NCBI GenBank assembly: GCA_020638525.1
Contig: JACKIL010000007.1
Location: 83,583 to 147,582 of the forward strand
Source of the DNA: Caulobacterales bacterium
Lineage (GTDB): Bacteria; Pseudomonadota; Alphaproteobacteria; Caulobacterales; Parvularculaceae
Direction: 5' to 3'
Length of the DNA: 64,000 nucleotides
Both the position numbers and the translations under genes were made by a program. Under the pieces are notes generated by a model, which was not told where the DNA came from, did not search any database, and saw nothing but the letters and a program-made list of their open reading frames with translations. This document shows positions 42,845 to 53,159 of the stretch, one piece after another. Position 1 is the stretch's first letter, and every line of letters begins with the position of its first letter.

Positions 42845-44836
42845 ATGACCCCGACCAAACTTCTCATCGGCCAATTCTTCATCGTCCTTGTGATCATCGG
42901 ATTGTCGCTGTGGGCCGCGACTCAATGGACGGCCTACGAATTGGGATATCAGCCCCGATTGGGCGCGCCGTGGTTCGAGCTCTTTAATACGCCCGTCTAC
43001 AAACCCTGGCGCCTTTTCCAATGGTGGTACGCCTATGAGGCCTATGCGCCAAGTGTCTTCAATCGCGCCGGCATTATGGCGGCAGGCGGAGGATTTCTCG
43101 GCGCGGCGGCCGCGATCGCCGGGTCGCTCTGGCGGGCGCGCGCCCAGAAATTCGTAACCACTTATGGTTCCGCGCGCTGGGCGAAGACGCGCGATGTGGA
43201 AGCGGCGGGCCTTTTGAAATCGGACGGCGTGTTCGTTGGGCGGTGGAATTCCGACTATCTCCGCCATGACGGGTCGGAACATGTCATGGCGTTTGCGCCG
43301 ACGCGCTCAGGAAAGGGCGTCGGCCTTGTAGTGCCGACGCTTCTATCCTGGACCGAAAGCGCCGTGATCCACGACATCAAGGGTGAGAACTGGAATCTCA
43401 CTGCGGGTTGGCGGTCTCGGTTCTCTCATTGCCTTTTGTTCGATCCGACGAATCCGACATCCGCTCGATACAATCCACTGCTGGAAGTGCGCCGCGGCGA
43501 GAATGAAGTGCGCGATGTTCAGAATATCGCCGACATTCTTGTCGATCCGGAAGGCTCGCTCGAACGCCGTAATCATTGGGAAAAGACAGGGCACGCGCTA
43601 CTGGTCGGCGTGATTCTGCATGTTCTCTATGCGGAGAAGGAAAAGACGCTTGCCGGATGCGCGGTCTTTCTTTCCGATCCGCGCCGCAGCTTCGAGGCCA
43701 CACTAAAATTTATGATGTCGACTAACCATATCGGGACCGATGCGGCGCCGCGCGCTCATCCCGTGGTCGCGCAAGCGGCGCGCGAATTGCTTAACAAATC
43801 GGAGAATGAACGCTCGGGCGTTCTTTCGACCGCGATGAGCTTTCTCGGGCTCTATCGCGATCCGGTCGTCGCGCGCGTCACCGCGGCGAGCGACTGGCGC
43901 ATCGCGGACCTAATCGATAGCGACCGCCCAGCTTCACTCTATCTCGTCGTGCCGCCTTCGGACATTTCTCGGACGACGCCGCTGGTGCGGCTCATCCTCA
44001 ATCAGATCGGGCGAAGACTCACGGAAACGCTTCCCGGAGAAAAGGGCAGGCGGCGCGTACTGTTGATGCTCGATGAGTTTCCGGCGCTCGGCCGGCTCGA
44101 TTTCTTCGAGTCGGCGCTCGCGTTCATGGCCGGCTACGGCGTGCGCGCTTTTCTCATCGCGCAATCCTTGAATCAGATCGAGAAGGCCTATGGGCCGAAC
44201 AATTCAATCCTTGACAATTGCCATGTTCGCATCGCCTTCGCCACGAATGATGAGCGCACGGCGAAACGCATATCCGACGCCCTCGGAACGGCGACGGAGC
44301 AGCGCGCGCAGCGAAACTATGCCGGCCATCGTCTTGCGCCCTGGCTTTCCCATGTCATGGTGTCGAGTCAGGAAACGCAACGCGCCCTTATTACGCCCGG
44401 CGAGGTCATGCAATTGCCGCCCGACGACGCCGTGGTCATGATCTCCGGCGCGCCGCCCATCAGAGCGAAGAAGCTTCGCTATTACGAAGATGCGAATTTC
44501 ACCGACCGAACGGGAACGCCGCCTTCGAGGCCCTCGCGGCCGGCGCCGCGTCCCGACGATTGGGCTTTAGGGTTTCGCAAAATAGACTTGCGCCTTTCGA
44601 AAGACGATGCCGCGTGTTCGTCAGGCGTTGATGAGGGCGGCCGCGAGCGGCAACTCATCCCGGCGGCGGAAGTCGAGAGGAAAATCGGCGATGAATATGA
44701 GAAGTCCGATCGGGAATTGTCGGAGGAGGATTTTGCTGACAGCGCTGGCGATAACGCCGCCAAGGAAACGATGGAACGCTTAAAGCGCGCCGCCGCTCTT
44801 GATCGTGTTGACAAAGACTTGCTGCCGGACTTTTGA
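42845..44836 (+). CDS. traG: TraG/VirD4 type IV coupling protein
   Basis: A 663-residue inner-membrane ATPase that brings the relaxase-DNA complex to the secretion channel. Two N-terminal helices (about 8-28 and 78-98) precede the motor: Walker A APTRSGKGVG (K157), HDIKGENW, Walker B RRVLLMLDEFPALG and the motif AQSLNQIEKAYG. The C-terminal 100 residues are acidic and probably disordered. The gene leads the trb operon. Confidence 0.96.
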   Translation: MTPTKLLIGQFFIVLVIIGLSLWAATQWTAYELGYQPRLGAPWFELFNTPVYKPWRLFQWWYAYEAYAPSVFNRAGIMAAGGGFLGAAAAIAGSLWRARAQKFVTTYGSARWAKTRDVEAAGLLKSDGVFVGRWNSDYLRHDGSEHVMAFAPTRSGKGVGLVVPTLLSWTESAVIHDIKGENWNLTAGWRSRFSHCLLFDPTNPTSARYNPLLEVRRGENEVRDVQNIADILVDPEGSLERRNHWEKTGHALLVGVILHVLYAEKEKTLAGCAVFLSDPRRSFEATLKFMMSTNHIGTDAAPRAHPVVAQAARELLNKSENERSGVLSTAMSFLGLYRDPVVARVTAASDWRIADLIDSDRPASLYLVVPPSDISRTTPLVRLILNQIGRRLTETLPGEKGRRRVLLMLDEFPALGRLDFFESALAFMAGYGVRAFLIAQSLNQIEKAYGPNNSILDNCHVRIAFATNDERTAKRISDALGTATEQRAQRNYAGHRLAPWLSHVMVSSQETQRALITPGEVMQLPPDDAVVMISGAPPIRAKKLRYYEDANFTDRTGTPPSRPSRPAPRPDDWALGFRKIDLRLSKDDAACSSGVDEGGRERQLIPAAEVERKIGDEYEKSDRELSEEDFADSAGDNAAKETMERLKRAAALDRVDKDLLPDF

Positions 44837-44838
44837 CG

Positions 44839-45270
44839 ATGACGAAACGGCGCGTCCATGTGAGGATCAGCGATCTTGTCTGGGCGGACCTCGACAATGC
44901 CGCGCAAGGGCGCGGCATTACGCAGTCGGCGATAGTTGAAGATGCGCTTCGCTGTTATTTTAATCCTGACGCAAAGGCCGGACGCGAGGCGGCGATCCTG
45001 CGACGGCTTGACGCCATCGATCTGAGACAAGGCACCGTCGAGCGCGATGCCGCGATTATTCTCGAAACGCTTGGACAATATGTCCTTTACTGGCTGACGC
45101 GCACCGAGCCGTTGCCTGAAGGCGAACGGGATGTCGCCCACAACCTTGGACGCAAAAGGTTTGAATATTTCATCGAGCAGGTGGCGCGGAAAATCGGAAA
45201 CGAAGTCTCCTTTTCAAAACGCGTTCTTGATGGCGTGAGTGACAAAGAAATGTCGAATGACGAACCTTGA
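44839..45270 (+). CDS. Ribbon-helix-helix (CopG-like) protein
   Basis: A 143-residue protein with an N-terminal RHH motif (RRVHVRISDLVWADLDNAAQ followed by GRGITQSAIVEDALRCYF) and a helical C-terminal region. It occupies the slot where TraG-linked CopG-type regulators are found in trb-type elements, so it is a candidate operon repressor. ATG 44839 starts just after the traG stop; a TTG at 44833 is possible. Confidence 0.8.
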   Translation: MTKRRVHVRISDLVWADLDNAAQGRGITQSAIVEDALRCYFNPDAKAGREAAILRRLDAIDLRQGTVERDAAIILETLGQYVLYWLTRTEPLPEGERDVAHNLGRKRFEYFIEQVARKIGNEVSFSKRVLDGVSDKEMSNDEP

Positions 45271-45385
45271 TCCTTTTCGATGTTCTTCTATCGGGTTCAA
45301 TGATATTGCGAGAATCCAATCTAGCGGCTAGCGCCGTTCTTGGGGATGCTCGGTCTCAACAAAATGTCATTCGAGACTGCATCCT

Positions 45386-46390
45386 ATGCAATCGCCTTCT
45401 AAATATTGCGAAACGTCAGCGCGCAGACAAACTATGCTGCGATCAGCGTTTCGCGGCGCCGTCGCGGCGGCGCTTGACGCTGATGATGTCATCGAGGTGC
45501 TCGCCAATCCCGACGGGTCGATCTGGATTGAGCGGACTGGCGTCGGCCTTATGCGCGAGATTGAGACCCTCAACGCCGACGCTCGCGAGCGTATCATCAG
45601 GCTAGTCGCCAACAGCGTCGGAGAAAGATGCGATCGAGCTAATCCCGTCGTCTCGGCGGAATTGCCGGGCTCCGGCGAACGTTTCGAAGGGCTCTTGCCG
45701 CCTGTCTCCGAAGCTCCGTGCTTTGCCATCCGCAAGCCCGCAGCTGCGCCTTTCACGCTGGACGACTATGTGATGAGCGGCGCGCTGGCGCCGGCCGTGG
45801 CCGATGCCTTGCGATCCTTGCTTGCTGCGCGCGCCAATATCGTCATCGCCGGCGGCACGTCGTCGGGCAAGACGACGTTTACGAATGCGCTGCTCGCCGA
45901 ACCTGCCTTTGCGGACGAGCGCGTCGTTCTTCTCGAAGACACGCGCGAACTGAAATGCGCGGCGAAGAATGCCGTTGCGCTTCGAACGCATGGCGACCAC
46001 GCAAGTCTGTCACGTCTGGTCCGGTCGACCATGCGACTTCGCCCGGACCGCATCATCGTTGGCGAGGTGAGAGGGCCGGAAGCGCTCGATCTCTTAAAGG
46101 CGTGGAATACAGGCCATCCCGGCGGCGTCACGACGCTGCACGCAAATTCTGCGGAAGGCGCGCTGTCGCGGCTTGAACAACTCGCCGCCGAAGCGACAGG
46201 CGCGCCGCCGCAAAGGCTCATCGCAGACGCTGTCGATGTAATCGTTTTCATGTCGCGCCGGGACGGCGTTCGGCGCGTCGAGGAAGCGTTGCGCGTTATC
46301 GGCGTCGACGGCGACGCCTACGAATGCGCGCCGCTCTGCGAACTTAAAATTGTTACTGAACTCAAAGGAGAGACACATGAAGGCGGTTAG
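45386..46390 (+). CDS. trbB: TrbB/VirB11-type conjugation ATPase
   Basis: A 334-residue hexameric ATPase of the secretion channel. Walker A is GGTSSGKTT (156-164), the Asp box LLEDTREL, Walker B MRLRPDRIIVGEVRGPEA and the His box GVTTLHANS. No clear ribosome site lies before ATG 45386. It overlaps trbC by 14 bp. Confidence 0.95.
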   Translation: MQSPSKYCETSARRQTMLRSAFRGAVAAALDADDVIEVLANPDGSIWIERTGVGLMREIETLNADARERIIRLVANSVGERCDRANPVVSAELPGSGERFEGLLPPVSEAPCFAIRKPAAAPFTLDDYVMSGALAPAVADALRSLLAARANIVIAGGTSSGKTTFTNALLAEPAFADERVVLLEDTRELKCAAKNAVALRTHGDHASLSRLVRSTMRLRPDRIIVGEVRGPEALDLLKAWNTGHPGGVTTLHANSAEGALSRLEQLAAEATGAPPQRLIADAVDVIVFMSRRDGVRRVEEALRVIGVDGDAYECAPLCELKIVTELKGETHEGG

Positions 46391-46706
46391 TACGAATTTT
46401 GCGCTGCGCCGCGCGCTCGCGGCGGGCGCCGCGCTTGCGTTCCTCGCCGGCACGGCCCATGCGGCCGGATCGGGAATGCCTTGGGAAGGCCCGCTCAATC
46501 AGATCCTGCTGTCGATAGAAGGTCCTGTCGCGCGCATCGCCGCCGTCATTGTCATCATCATGACCGGCCTCGCGCTCGCCTTCGGCGAGTCGTCGGGCGG
46601 GTTGAGGAAGCTCATCCAGATCGTATTCGGTCTGTCGATCGCTTTCGCCGCGACGAGCTTCTTCCTTGCGTTCTTCTCCTTTGGCGGCGGCGCCGTCTTT
46701 TACTGA
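46377..46706 (+). CDS. trbC: TrbC/VirB2-type pilin
   Basis: A 109-residue prepilin with a long signal peptide (cleavage near AHAAG) and two hydrophobic helices (about 48-67 and 78-105), the shape of cyclised RP4-type pilins. Processing by the TraF peptidase at 32203 is expected. ATG 46377 follows AAAGGAGAG and lies within the end of trbB. Confidence 0.92.
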   Translation: MKAVSTNFALRRALAAGAALAFLAGTAHAAGSGMPWEGPLNQILLSIEGPVARIAAVIVIIMTGLALAFGESSGGLRKLIQIVFGLSIAFAATSFFLAFFSFGGGAVFY

Positions 46707-46718
46707 GGGAGTGCTTCC

Positions 46719-46970
46719 GTGGACGGTTTCGACATTCCCCTGCGCCGTTCCCTGACCGAGCCGATCCTCCTGGGTGGCGCGCCGCGCTCGGCCGCAATAC
46801 TCATCGGCACTATCGCCGCGGCATTGGCGTTGGGGCTTCGCCTCTGGATACCAGGGCTTCTCGTCTGGCTCGCGGGTCATACCGGCGCTGTCATTGCGGC
46901 GAAGGCCGATCCCGATTTTTTAAGCGTTGCGATCCGCAGCTTACGCCATAAGGCGCATCTCACATGCTGA
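46719..46970 (+). CDS. trbD: TrbD/VirB3-type channel protein
   Basis: An 83-residue protein with the family start (GFDIPLRRSLTEPILLGGAP) and two adjoining membrane helices. It starts with GTG 46719 and overlaps trbE by 7 bp, the usual trbD-trbE arrangement. Confidence 0.92.
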   Translation: MDGFDIPLRRSLTEPILLGGAPRSAAILIGTIAAALALGLRLWIPGLLVWLAGHTGAVIAAKADPDFLSVAIRSLRHKAHLTC

Positions 46971-49411
46971 ATTTACGCGAATATCGCGACAAGCCGCGGC
47001 TCTTGTCGGATTATCTCCCCTGGGCCTGCAGCCCTGCGCCGGGGATCATCCTCAACAAGGACGGGTCATTCCAGAAAACCTTCCGCTATCGCGGGCCGGA
47101 CCTCGAAAGCGCGACCGACGCCGAACTCGTCGCGGCGACGGCGCGCGTCAACAATGTGTTGCGCCGCTTCGGATCGGGCTGGGCGCTGTTTTTCGAGGCT
47201 GTGCGCATCGAAGCGCATGATTATCCGCATTCAGACTTTGACGACGCCGCCTCCTGGCTCGTCGATGAAGAACGGCGCCTGCGCTTTGAAGGCGGGCTCG
47301 ACGGCGAGAGCGGCGACCCGTTCGAAAGTCATTATTATCTGACGCTGCTCTGGCTGCCGCCGGCGGATGCGAAGGGCCGCGCCGAGCGCGCCCTCATCAC
47401 TCGATCTAATAATCACGGAACCGACGACTGGCGCCGGCGACTGGAGACCTTCGTTGAGACCTGCGTGCGCGCCTATGATCTTCTCTCGTCGGCGCTCGTC
47501 GATATCGAGCCTCTCAGCGATAGCGAAACCCTTTCCTATCTTCACGCCTGCGTGTCGGCGAAGCGCCACCGGATCGCGGCGCCGGAAATCCCCGTCTTCC
47601 TCGACGCCATTTTGGCGGACGAGCCATTCACCGGCGGGCTCGAACCGATGATTGGCGATCATCATCTGCGGACGCTGACTATTCTCGGGTTTCCGGCGTC
47701 GACCATGCCGGGCATTTTGGACGATCTGAACCGGCAGGGCTTTCCCTATCGCTGGGCGACGCGGTTTATCGCTATGGACAAGCATGAAGCGGAAAAAGTG
47801 CTGGCGAAACAGCGCCGGCACTGGTTCGCCAAGCGCAAGAGCATGGGCGCGGTCATTCGCGAAGTGATGTTCAACGAACAGGCCGTGCTCCTCGACAATG
47901 ACGCCGACAACAAGGCCGCTGACGCCGACGCCGCCCTGCAGGAGCTGGGCGCGGATCTCGTCTCCTTTGGCTACGTCACGACGACCGTGACGGTCATGAG
48001 CGAGGATGTCTCGGAAGTCGAAGATCGTTTGCGCGCCGCCGAGCAGATCATCAATGGCCGCGGCTTTACCGCGATCCGCGAGACGCTGAACGCCGTCGAA
48101 GCCTGGCTCGGGAGCGTGCCGGGTCATGTCTACGCCAATGTGCGTCAGCCGATCCTTCACACCCTGAATCTGGCGCACATGACGCCGCTCTCGTCGGTTT
48201 GGGCGGGCGAAGCGCGCAATGATCACCTTGGCGCGCCGGCGCTCATTCAGGCGCACACCAACGGAACGACGCCATTTTGCGTCAATCTCCATGTGGGCGA
48301 TGTGGGCCATACGCTCGTTGTCGGACCAACCGGCGCCGGCAAGTCGGCGCTCCTGTCGCTGATCGCCATGCAATGGCGTCGCTATAATCGCGCGCAGATT
48401 TTCATGTTCGACAAGGGCCGCTCGGCCCGCGCCGCAACTCTCGCCATGGGCGGCGCCCATATCGATCTCGGGAGCGACGGCGCGCCGTCGCTGCAACCCT
48501 TAAAAGACATCGATAGTGAAACCGGCGCCGCCTTCGCCGCGGACTGGATAGCCGGACTTGCGGCGCGCGAGGGCGTTTCAATAACGCCCGATAAAAAAGA
48601 GGCCCTGTGGTCGGCGATCAAGTCGCTCAGCACAGCCCCGGCACCCGAACGCACTATCACCGGGCTGGTCATGCTGTTGCAGCATGAAGAACTGAAATCC
48701 GCGCTTCATCCCTTCACCCTGGAAGGAACATATGGGCGGCTCATCGACGCCGATCATGAGACGCTGGCGCTTGCCGACACAGCCTGCTTCGAGATGGAAT
48801 CCTTGATGGCGTCTCCGGCCGCCGTCGCGCCCGTCGTCACCTATCTCTTCCATCGTCTCGAAGCCCGCTTCGACGGGCGGCCGACGCTCATCATCCTGGA
48901 CGAGGCCTGGCTTTTTCTCGACAGCCCGCTTTTCGCCGCGCGCATTCGCGAGTGGCTGAAGACGCTGCGCAAGAAAAATGTCGCCGTCGTCTTTGCAACG
49001 CAATCGCTCGCCGATATTGCGAACGCCTCGATTGCGCCGGCGATCGTCGAGAGCTGCCCTACACGCATCTTTCTCCCGAATGAACGCGCCCTCGAACCCC
49101 AGCAGCGCGAAACCTACGAACGCTTCGGGCTCAATCCCCGTCAGATCGAAATCATCGCCAGGGCGACGCCAAAGCGAGACTATTATTTCCAGTCGCCGCT
49201 GGGCGCGCGCATTTTCGAGCTGGGGCTCGGACCCGTGGCGCTCGCCTTTTGCGGATCGTCGAGCCCCGCCGATCAAAAACTCATGGACGAGATCGTCGAA
49301 GGCGGCGGGCCGTTCTCCGAACAATTCCTGACCAAGAAGAATCGCAAATGGGCCGTCGACATCTTGCGCCAAGCCCCAAGCGCCGCGGCGTCCCTGATGG
49401 CGGCTGAATAG
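46964..49411 (+). CDS. trbE: TrbE/VirB4-type conjugation ATPase
   Basis: An 815-residue ATPase that drives pilus assembly. The start MLNLREYRDKPRLLSDYLPW is typical of TrbE. The nucleotide site is VVGPTGAGKS (K460, S461), Walker B is PTLIILDEAWLFLDSP and the arginine-containing motif FATQSLADI follows. Length and layout are complete. Confidence 0.96.
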   Translation: MLNLREYRDKPRLLSDYLPWACSPAPGIILNKDGSFQKTFRYRGPDLESATDAELVAATARVNNVLRRFGSGWALFFEAVRIEAHDYPHSDFDDAASWLVDEERRLRFEGGLDGESGDPFESHYYLTLLWLPPADAKGRAERALITRSNNHGTDDWRRRLETFVETCVRAYDLLSSALVDIEPLSDSETLSYLHACVSAKRHRIAAPEIPVFLDAILADEPFTGGLEPMIGDHHLRTLTILGFPASTMPGILDDLNRQGFPYRWATRFIAMDKHEAEKVLAKQRRHWFAKRKSMGAVIREVMFNEQAVLLDNDADNKAADADAALQELGADLVSFGYVTTTVTVMSEDVSEVEDRLRAAEQIINGRGFTAIRETLNAVEAWLGSVPGHVYANVRQPILHTLNLAHMTPLSSVWAGEARNDHLGAPALIQAHTNGTTPFCVNLHVGDVGHTLVVGPTGAGKSALLSLIAMQWRRYNRAQIFMFDKGRSARAATLAMGGAHIDLGSDGAPSLQPLKDIDSETGAAFAADWIAGLAAREGVSITPDKKEALWSAIKSLSTAPAPERTITGLVMLLQHEELKSALHPFTLEGTYGRLIDADHETLALADTACFEMESLMASPAAVAPVVTYLFHRLEARFDGRPTLIILDEAWLFLDSPLFAARIREWLKTLRKKNVAVVFATQSLADIANASIAPAIVESCPTRIFLPNERALEPQQRETYERFGLNPRQIEIIARATPKRDYYFQSPLGARIFELGLGPVALAFCGSSSPADQKLMDEIVEGGGPFSEQFLTKKNRKWAVDILRQAPSAAASLMAAE

Positions 49412-49420
49412 GAGGAGACG

Positions 49421-50155
49421 ATGAAGAAGACGATCATCAGCATCATCATGATGGGCGTCATGCCGCTCATTAGCATCACCGCAACGGCCCATGCGCAATT
49501 CGGGTTTGGCGGCATCGTTTACGACCCCACCAACCACGCCCAGAATCTTTTGACGGCGGCGCGCTCGCTGACGCAGATCGAAAATCAGATCAAGCAGCTC
49601 GCCCATGAAGTCACAATGCTTGAGAACGACGCCAAAAATCTCGCAACCCTGCCGACCTCTGTCGCCAACGCGATGAAAGCGAAACTCTTGACCATCGATG
49701 CGCTGATCAACCTTGCGGACGGCATCGCCTACAAAGTCGCCGCCATCGAGACCGATTACGAGACGATCTACCGGGAGACCTATGGCGCGTCGCCGCCGCC
49801 GACGCCGGAGATTGTTTCGGAAGCGCGCGACGCCTGGAAGCAATCCCGCGACGGCTACAAGCATTCTCTTCAGGTGCAGGCGCAGGTCGTGACGAATATT
49901 CGCGACGATATCGACGAATTGCACGGCCTCGTCGGCGAAAGCCAGGGCGCGGTTGGAAACTTGCAAGTCCTGCAGGCGGGCAACCAGATCGCCGCGCTCT
50001 CCGCCGAGCAGATGATGCAAATACAAACGCTGCTCGCCGCGCAATATCGCGCCGATGCGCTGGAAGCCTCCCGCGCGCTCGCCGAACGCGAACGCGGGAA
50101 AGCGCGGCTTATCCGTTTCCTCGGCGACGACAGCGCCTACACGCCGGGAAGCTGA
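49421..50155 (+). CDS. trbJ: TrbJ/VirB5-type pilus protein
   Basis: A 244-residue exported protein with a signal peptide (cleavage near TAHAQ), the family motif YDPTNHAQNLLTAARSLTQI and long helices, including QAGNQIAALSAEQMMQIQTL near the end. VirB5-type proteins form the minor pilus tip. It lies 9 bp after trbE; there is no trbK in between or after. Confidence 0.92.
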   Translation: MKKTIISIIMMGVMPLISITATAHAQFGFGGIVYDPTNHAQNLLTAARSLTQIENQIKQLAHEVTMLENDAKNLATLPTSVANAMKAKLLTIDALINLADGIAYKVAAIETDYETIYRETYGASPPPTPEIVSEARDAWKQSRDGYKHSLQVQAQVVTNIRDDIDELHGLVGESQGAVGNLQVLQAGNQIAALSAEQMMQIQTLLAAQYRADALEASRALAERERGKARLIRFLGDDSAYTPGS

Positions 50156-50158
50156 CCC

Positions 50159-51487
50159 ATGGACGATCTCTCGGTCATCGATTCCTTCCTGGCGACGTTT
50201 TCGACTTATATCGATAGCGGGTTCGGCCTGTTGTCGCCGGACGTCGCTTATCTCACGACCATCCTTATCGCCATCGACATCACACTCGCGGGCCTCTTCT
50301 GGGCGATGGCCGAGAACACCAATGTCGTCGCTCAGCTCATCAAGAAAGTCCTCTATGTCGGCTTCTTCGCCTTCATCATCGGCAATTTCGTGTTTCTGAG
50401 CGGCGTCATCTTCGACAGTTTTGCCGAACTCGGCCTTCGCGCCGGCGGTGGGTCGATGACGGCGGCGGATCTGATGCGTCCGGGCTTCGTCGCGAATGCC
50501 GGCTTTGACGCGGGCAAGCCGCTGCTTGAGGAGATTGGCGATCTCACCGGCCCCATCGCGTTTTTCGAGAACTTCGTCACCATTGCGATCCTGTTCTTCG
50601 CCTGGGCCGTGGTGCTGTTGTCGTTCTTCATCCTTGCCGTGCAGCTTTTCGTCACGGTGCTGGAATTCAAGCTGACGACGCTCGCCGGGTTTATCCTCGT
50701 TCCCTTCGCGCTCTGGAACAAAACGACCTTCCTCGCCGAACGCGTCCTCGGCAATGTCATCACGTCAGGCATCAAGCTGATGGTGCTCGCCATCATCCTC
50801 GGCATCGGCTCGACGATGTTCGCCTCGCTTGCCAGCGCCTTTGCTGGAGGCGACGTGACGATGGAACAGGCTCTTTCGGTGACGCTCGCCGCCGTCTCCA
50901 TATTCGGACTCGGCATCTTCGGCCCCGGCATCGCCGCCGGTCTCATCACTGGCGCGCCGCAACTCGGCGCCGGCGCCGCCGTCGGCACGGCCGGCGGTCT
51001 CGCCGCCGGCGCTTATATCGGAGGAGCTGGAGCCATGGCCGCCGGACGCGCCGCGGCCGGCGGCGCATCGAGTGCGGTGAAAGCAGGCGCATCGCTGTCG
51101 GGCGGAGCCTCTGCCAGTTACCAGCTCGGCAGGATCGCATCCGGCAAGACCGGCGTCGCCGGCGCCGCCGCCGGTATGGCGGGCATCGCGCGCGCCGGCG
51201 CCGATAGCGTCAGGACTTTCGCCACGAAACCCTTCGAAGGATTGCGCGCTGCTTACGACAGAGGCGGCGCTGCCGCATTCTCGGCGACCGGCGGCAAATC
51301 CTCCGGCGGGACGATTGCGAGTCTTTCCACCAGCGGCGCCGGGCCCAAAAACGACAATTGGGCGGGCCGCTTCGAGGCGCGCCAGAATGTTCGCGACGCC
51401 GGCGGTCTCGCCGCCCACACGATCCGCAGCGGCGACGCCTCATCTGGCGGCGCGGCGCCCACTCTCAAAGAACGCGAGGATTCATAA
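50159..51487 (+). CDS. trbL: TrbL/VirB6-type polytopic channel protein
   Basis: A 442-residue protein with five to six membrane helices in residues 35-260 and a long Gly/Ala/Ser-rich C-terminal tail (about 260-442), both typical of TrbL. The motif FVTVLEFKLTTLAGFILVPF is characteristic. Its stop overlaps the trbF start (TAATG). Confidence 0.93.
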   Translation: MDDLSVIDSFLATFSTYIDSGFGLLSPDVAYLTTILIAIDITLAGLFWAMAENTNVVAQLIKKVLYVGFFAFIIGNFVFLSGVIFDSFAELGLRAGGGSMTAADLMRPGFVANAGFDAGKPLLEEIGDLTGPIAFFENFVTIAILFFAWAVVLLSFFILAVQLFVTVLEFKLTTLAGFILVPFALWNKTTFLAERVLGNVITSGIKLMVLAIILGIGSTMFASLASAFAGGDVTMEQALSVTLAAVSIFGLGIFGPGIAAGLITGAPQLGAGAAVGTAGGLAAGAYIGGAGAMAAGRAAAGGASSAVKAGASLSGGASASYQLGRIASGKTGVAGAAAGMAGIARAGADSVRTFATKPFEGLRAAYDRGGAAAFSATGGKSSGGTIASLSTSGAGPKNDNWAGRFEARQNVRDAGGLAAHTIRSGDASSGGAAPTLKEREDS

Positions 51488-52185
51488 TGCTCTTCAAACG
51501 CGCATCCGCCGCCTATGGCGAAACACCGGAACCGGAAACGCCTTTTCAAAAGGCCGGACAAATCTGGGACGAGCGCATCGGCTCGGCGCGCGCGCAGGCC
51601 GCGAACTGGCGCTTCATGGCGTTCGGCTGTCTCGCCCTTGCGGTTGGTGCATCGGCGGGCCTCGTCTGGCGCTCGCTGCAATCGACCGTCACGCCTTACG
51701 TCGTCGAAGTCGATGAACTGGGCGCCGTCCAGGCCGTCGGCCCGGCGAGCCTGCGATATAATCCGACAGACGCACAGATCGCGCATCATCTGGCGCGCTT
51801 CCTTGAAAATGTGCGCGGGCTCTCCGTCGATCCCATCGTCGTGCGCCAGAACTGGCTTTCCGGCTACGACTTTACGACCGACAAGGGTGCGGCAGTCCTC
51901 AATGATTACGCGCGGGACAACGATCCGTTCGAGAGTGTCGGGCACAGGTCACGCACCGTCGACGTTGTCAGCGTCGTGCGGGTTTCGGACGACACCTTTC
52001 AGGCGCGCTGGATAGAACGAGCCTTCGAGAATTCCGCCTTCACCAAAACGGAGCGCTTCACGGCCCTGATGACCATCGTCATCGATCCGCCGCGCGACGC
52101 GGCGACCCTACGCAAAAACCCCCTCGGCATATTCATCCATGGTCTCAACTGGAGCGAGGATCTCGACACCGGAGAAAAGCAATGA
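51487..52185 (+). CDS. trbF: TrbF/VirB8-type channel protein
   Basis: A 232-residue protein with a short cytoplasmic N-terminus (YGETPEPETPFQKAGQIWDE), one helix (about 40-60) and a periplasmic NTF2-like VirB8 domain. ATG 51487 is chosen because it is coupled to trbL (TAATG); the frame extends upstream through trbL. The last 4 bp overlap trbG. Confidence 0.93.
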   Translation: MLFKRASAAYGETPEPETPFQKAGQIWDERIGSARAQAANWRFMAFGCLALAVGASAGLVWRSLQSTVTPYVVEVDELGAVQAVGPASLRYNPTDAQIAHHLARFLENVRGLSVDPIVVRQNWLSGYDFTTDKGAAVLNDYARDNDPFESVGHRSRTVDVVSVVRVSDDTFQARWIERAFENSAFTKTERFTALMTIVIDPPRDAATLRKNPLGIFIHGLNWSEDLDTGEKQ

Positions 52186-53159
52186 ACAAGATTATGATAT
52201 CCGCCAGTCTCGCAGCGTTGTTGACGGCCTGTGAAACCTATCCGGCCCCGCCGCAAGAAGCTTATGTTCCCGCTATCGCCGCCTTTGACGATGAAACGAC
52301 GCTTCCCGTCGAGATCGTCGAAACCTCAAAGGCGTTGCCATTGCCGGGACAGCTCAAAGCGATCCCGTCGCCAAGTCAGAAATCAAAGGCGGCGGCTGCG
52401 ACGCCAGAAGACGCGATCGCCGAAGGCGCGAAAAAGGCGCGTATCGAACCCTCGCTTAACGGCTATATCAACGCCGTTCAGGTCTATCCCTATACGGAAG
52501 GCGCCCTTTACCGGCTTTACGCCGCGCCGGGACAGGTCTCGGATATCGCCTTGCAGCCGGGCGAGACGCTGATCTCCGTTTCCGCGGGCGACACCGTGCG
52601 CTGGGTGGTCGGCGATACGTCTTCGGGCGGTCCAGAAGGCGAGCGCGCGCATATCCTCGTAAAACCCATCGGACCCGGTCTTTCCACCAATCTGATGATC
52701 GCGACAGACCGGCGCGTCTATCATCTGGAACTTTCGAGCACCGACGGCGCCTATATGGCGGCGCTGTCTTGGGCGTACCCGCAGGACGAGCTGGACGGTT
52801 TGCGCGCGCGCAACCGCAACGCTATTGCGCGCGACGAGCGCACCATTGCGAAGGGGTTGGCGTTAGGGGACTTGAATTTCAACTATCGCATCGAAGGCGA
52901 TAAACCCGACTGGCGTCCGGTGCGCGTCTTCGACGATGGCCGTCAGGTTTATATCCAGATGCCGGCGGCGATTGCGACCACCGATGCGCCGCCGCTCTTT
53001 GTCGTCGGCCGGAAGGGCGGCACCGAACTCGTCAACTATCGGGTGAAGGACAATTACTACATCGTCGACCGACTCTTTTCACGCGCCGAGCTTCGCCATG
53101 GCGAGAAGAACCAGACCGTCGTCAGGATCGTGAAAACCGGCGAGGGCGGTCGTGGCTGA
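52182..53159 (+). CDS. trbG: TrbG/VirB9-type channel protein
   Basis: A 325-residue protein with a lipobox (LLTAC, C17) and the two-part VirB9 structure: an N-terminal domain (GDTVRWVVGDTSSG, HILVKPI) and a C-terminal beta-rich part (PVRVFDDGRQVYIQMP, VNYRVKDNYYIVDRLF). It forms the outer-membrane core ring with TrbI. Overlaps trbI by 8 bp. Confidence 0.94.
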   Translation: MNKIMISASLAALLTACETYPAPPQEAYVPAIAAFDDETTLPVEIVETSKALPLPGQLKAIPSPSQKSKAAAATPEDAIAEGAKKARIEPSLNGYINAVQVYPYTEGALYRLYAAPGQVSDIALQPGETLISVSAGDTVRWVVGDTSSGGPEGERAHILVKPIGPGLSTNLMIATDRRVYHLELSSTDGAYMAALSWAYPQDELDGLRARNRNAIARDERTIAKGLALGDLNFNYRIEGDKPDWRPVRVFDDGRQVYIQMPAAIATTDAPPLFVVGRKGGTELVNYRVKDNYYIVDRLFSRAELRHGEKNQTVVRIVKTGEGGRG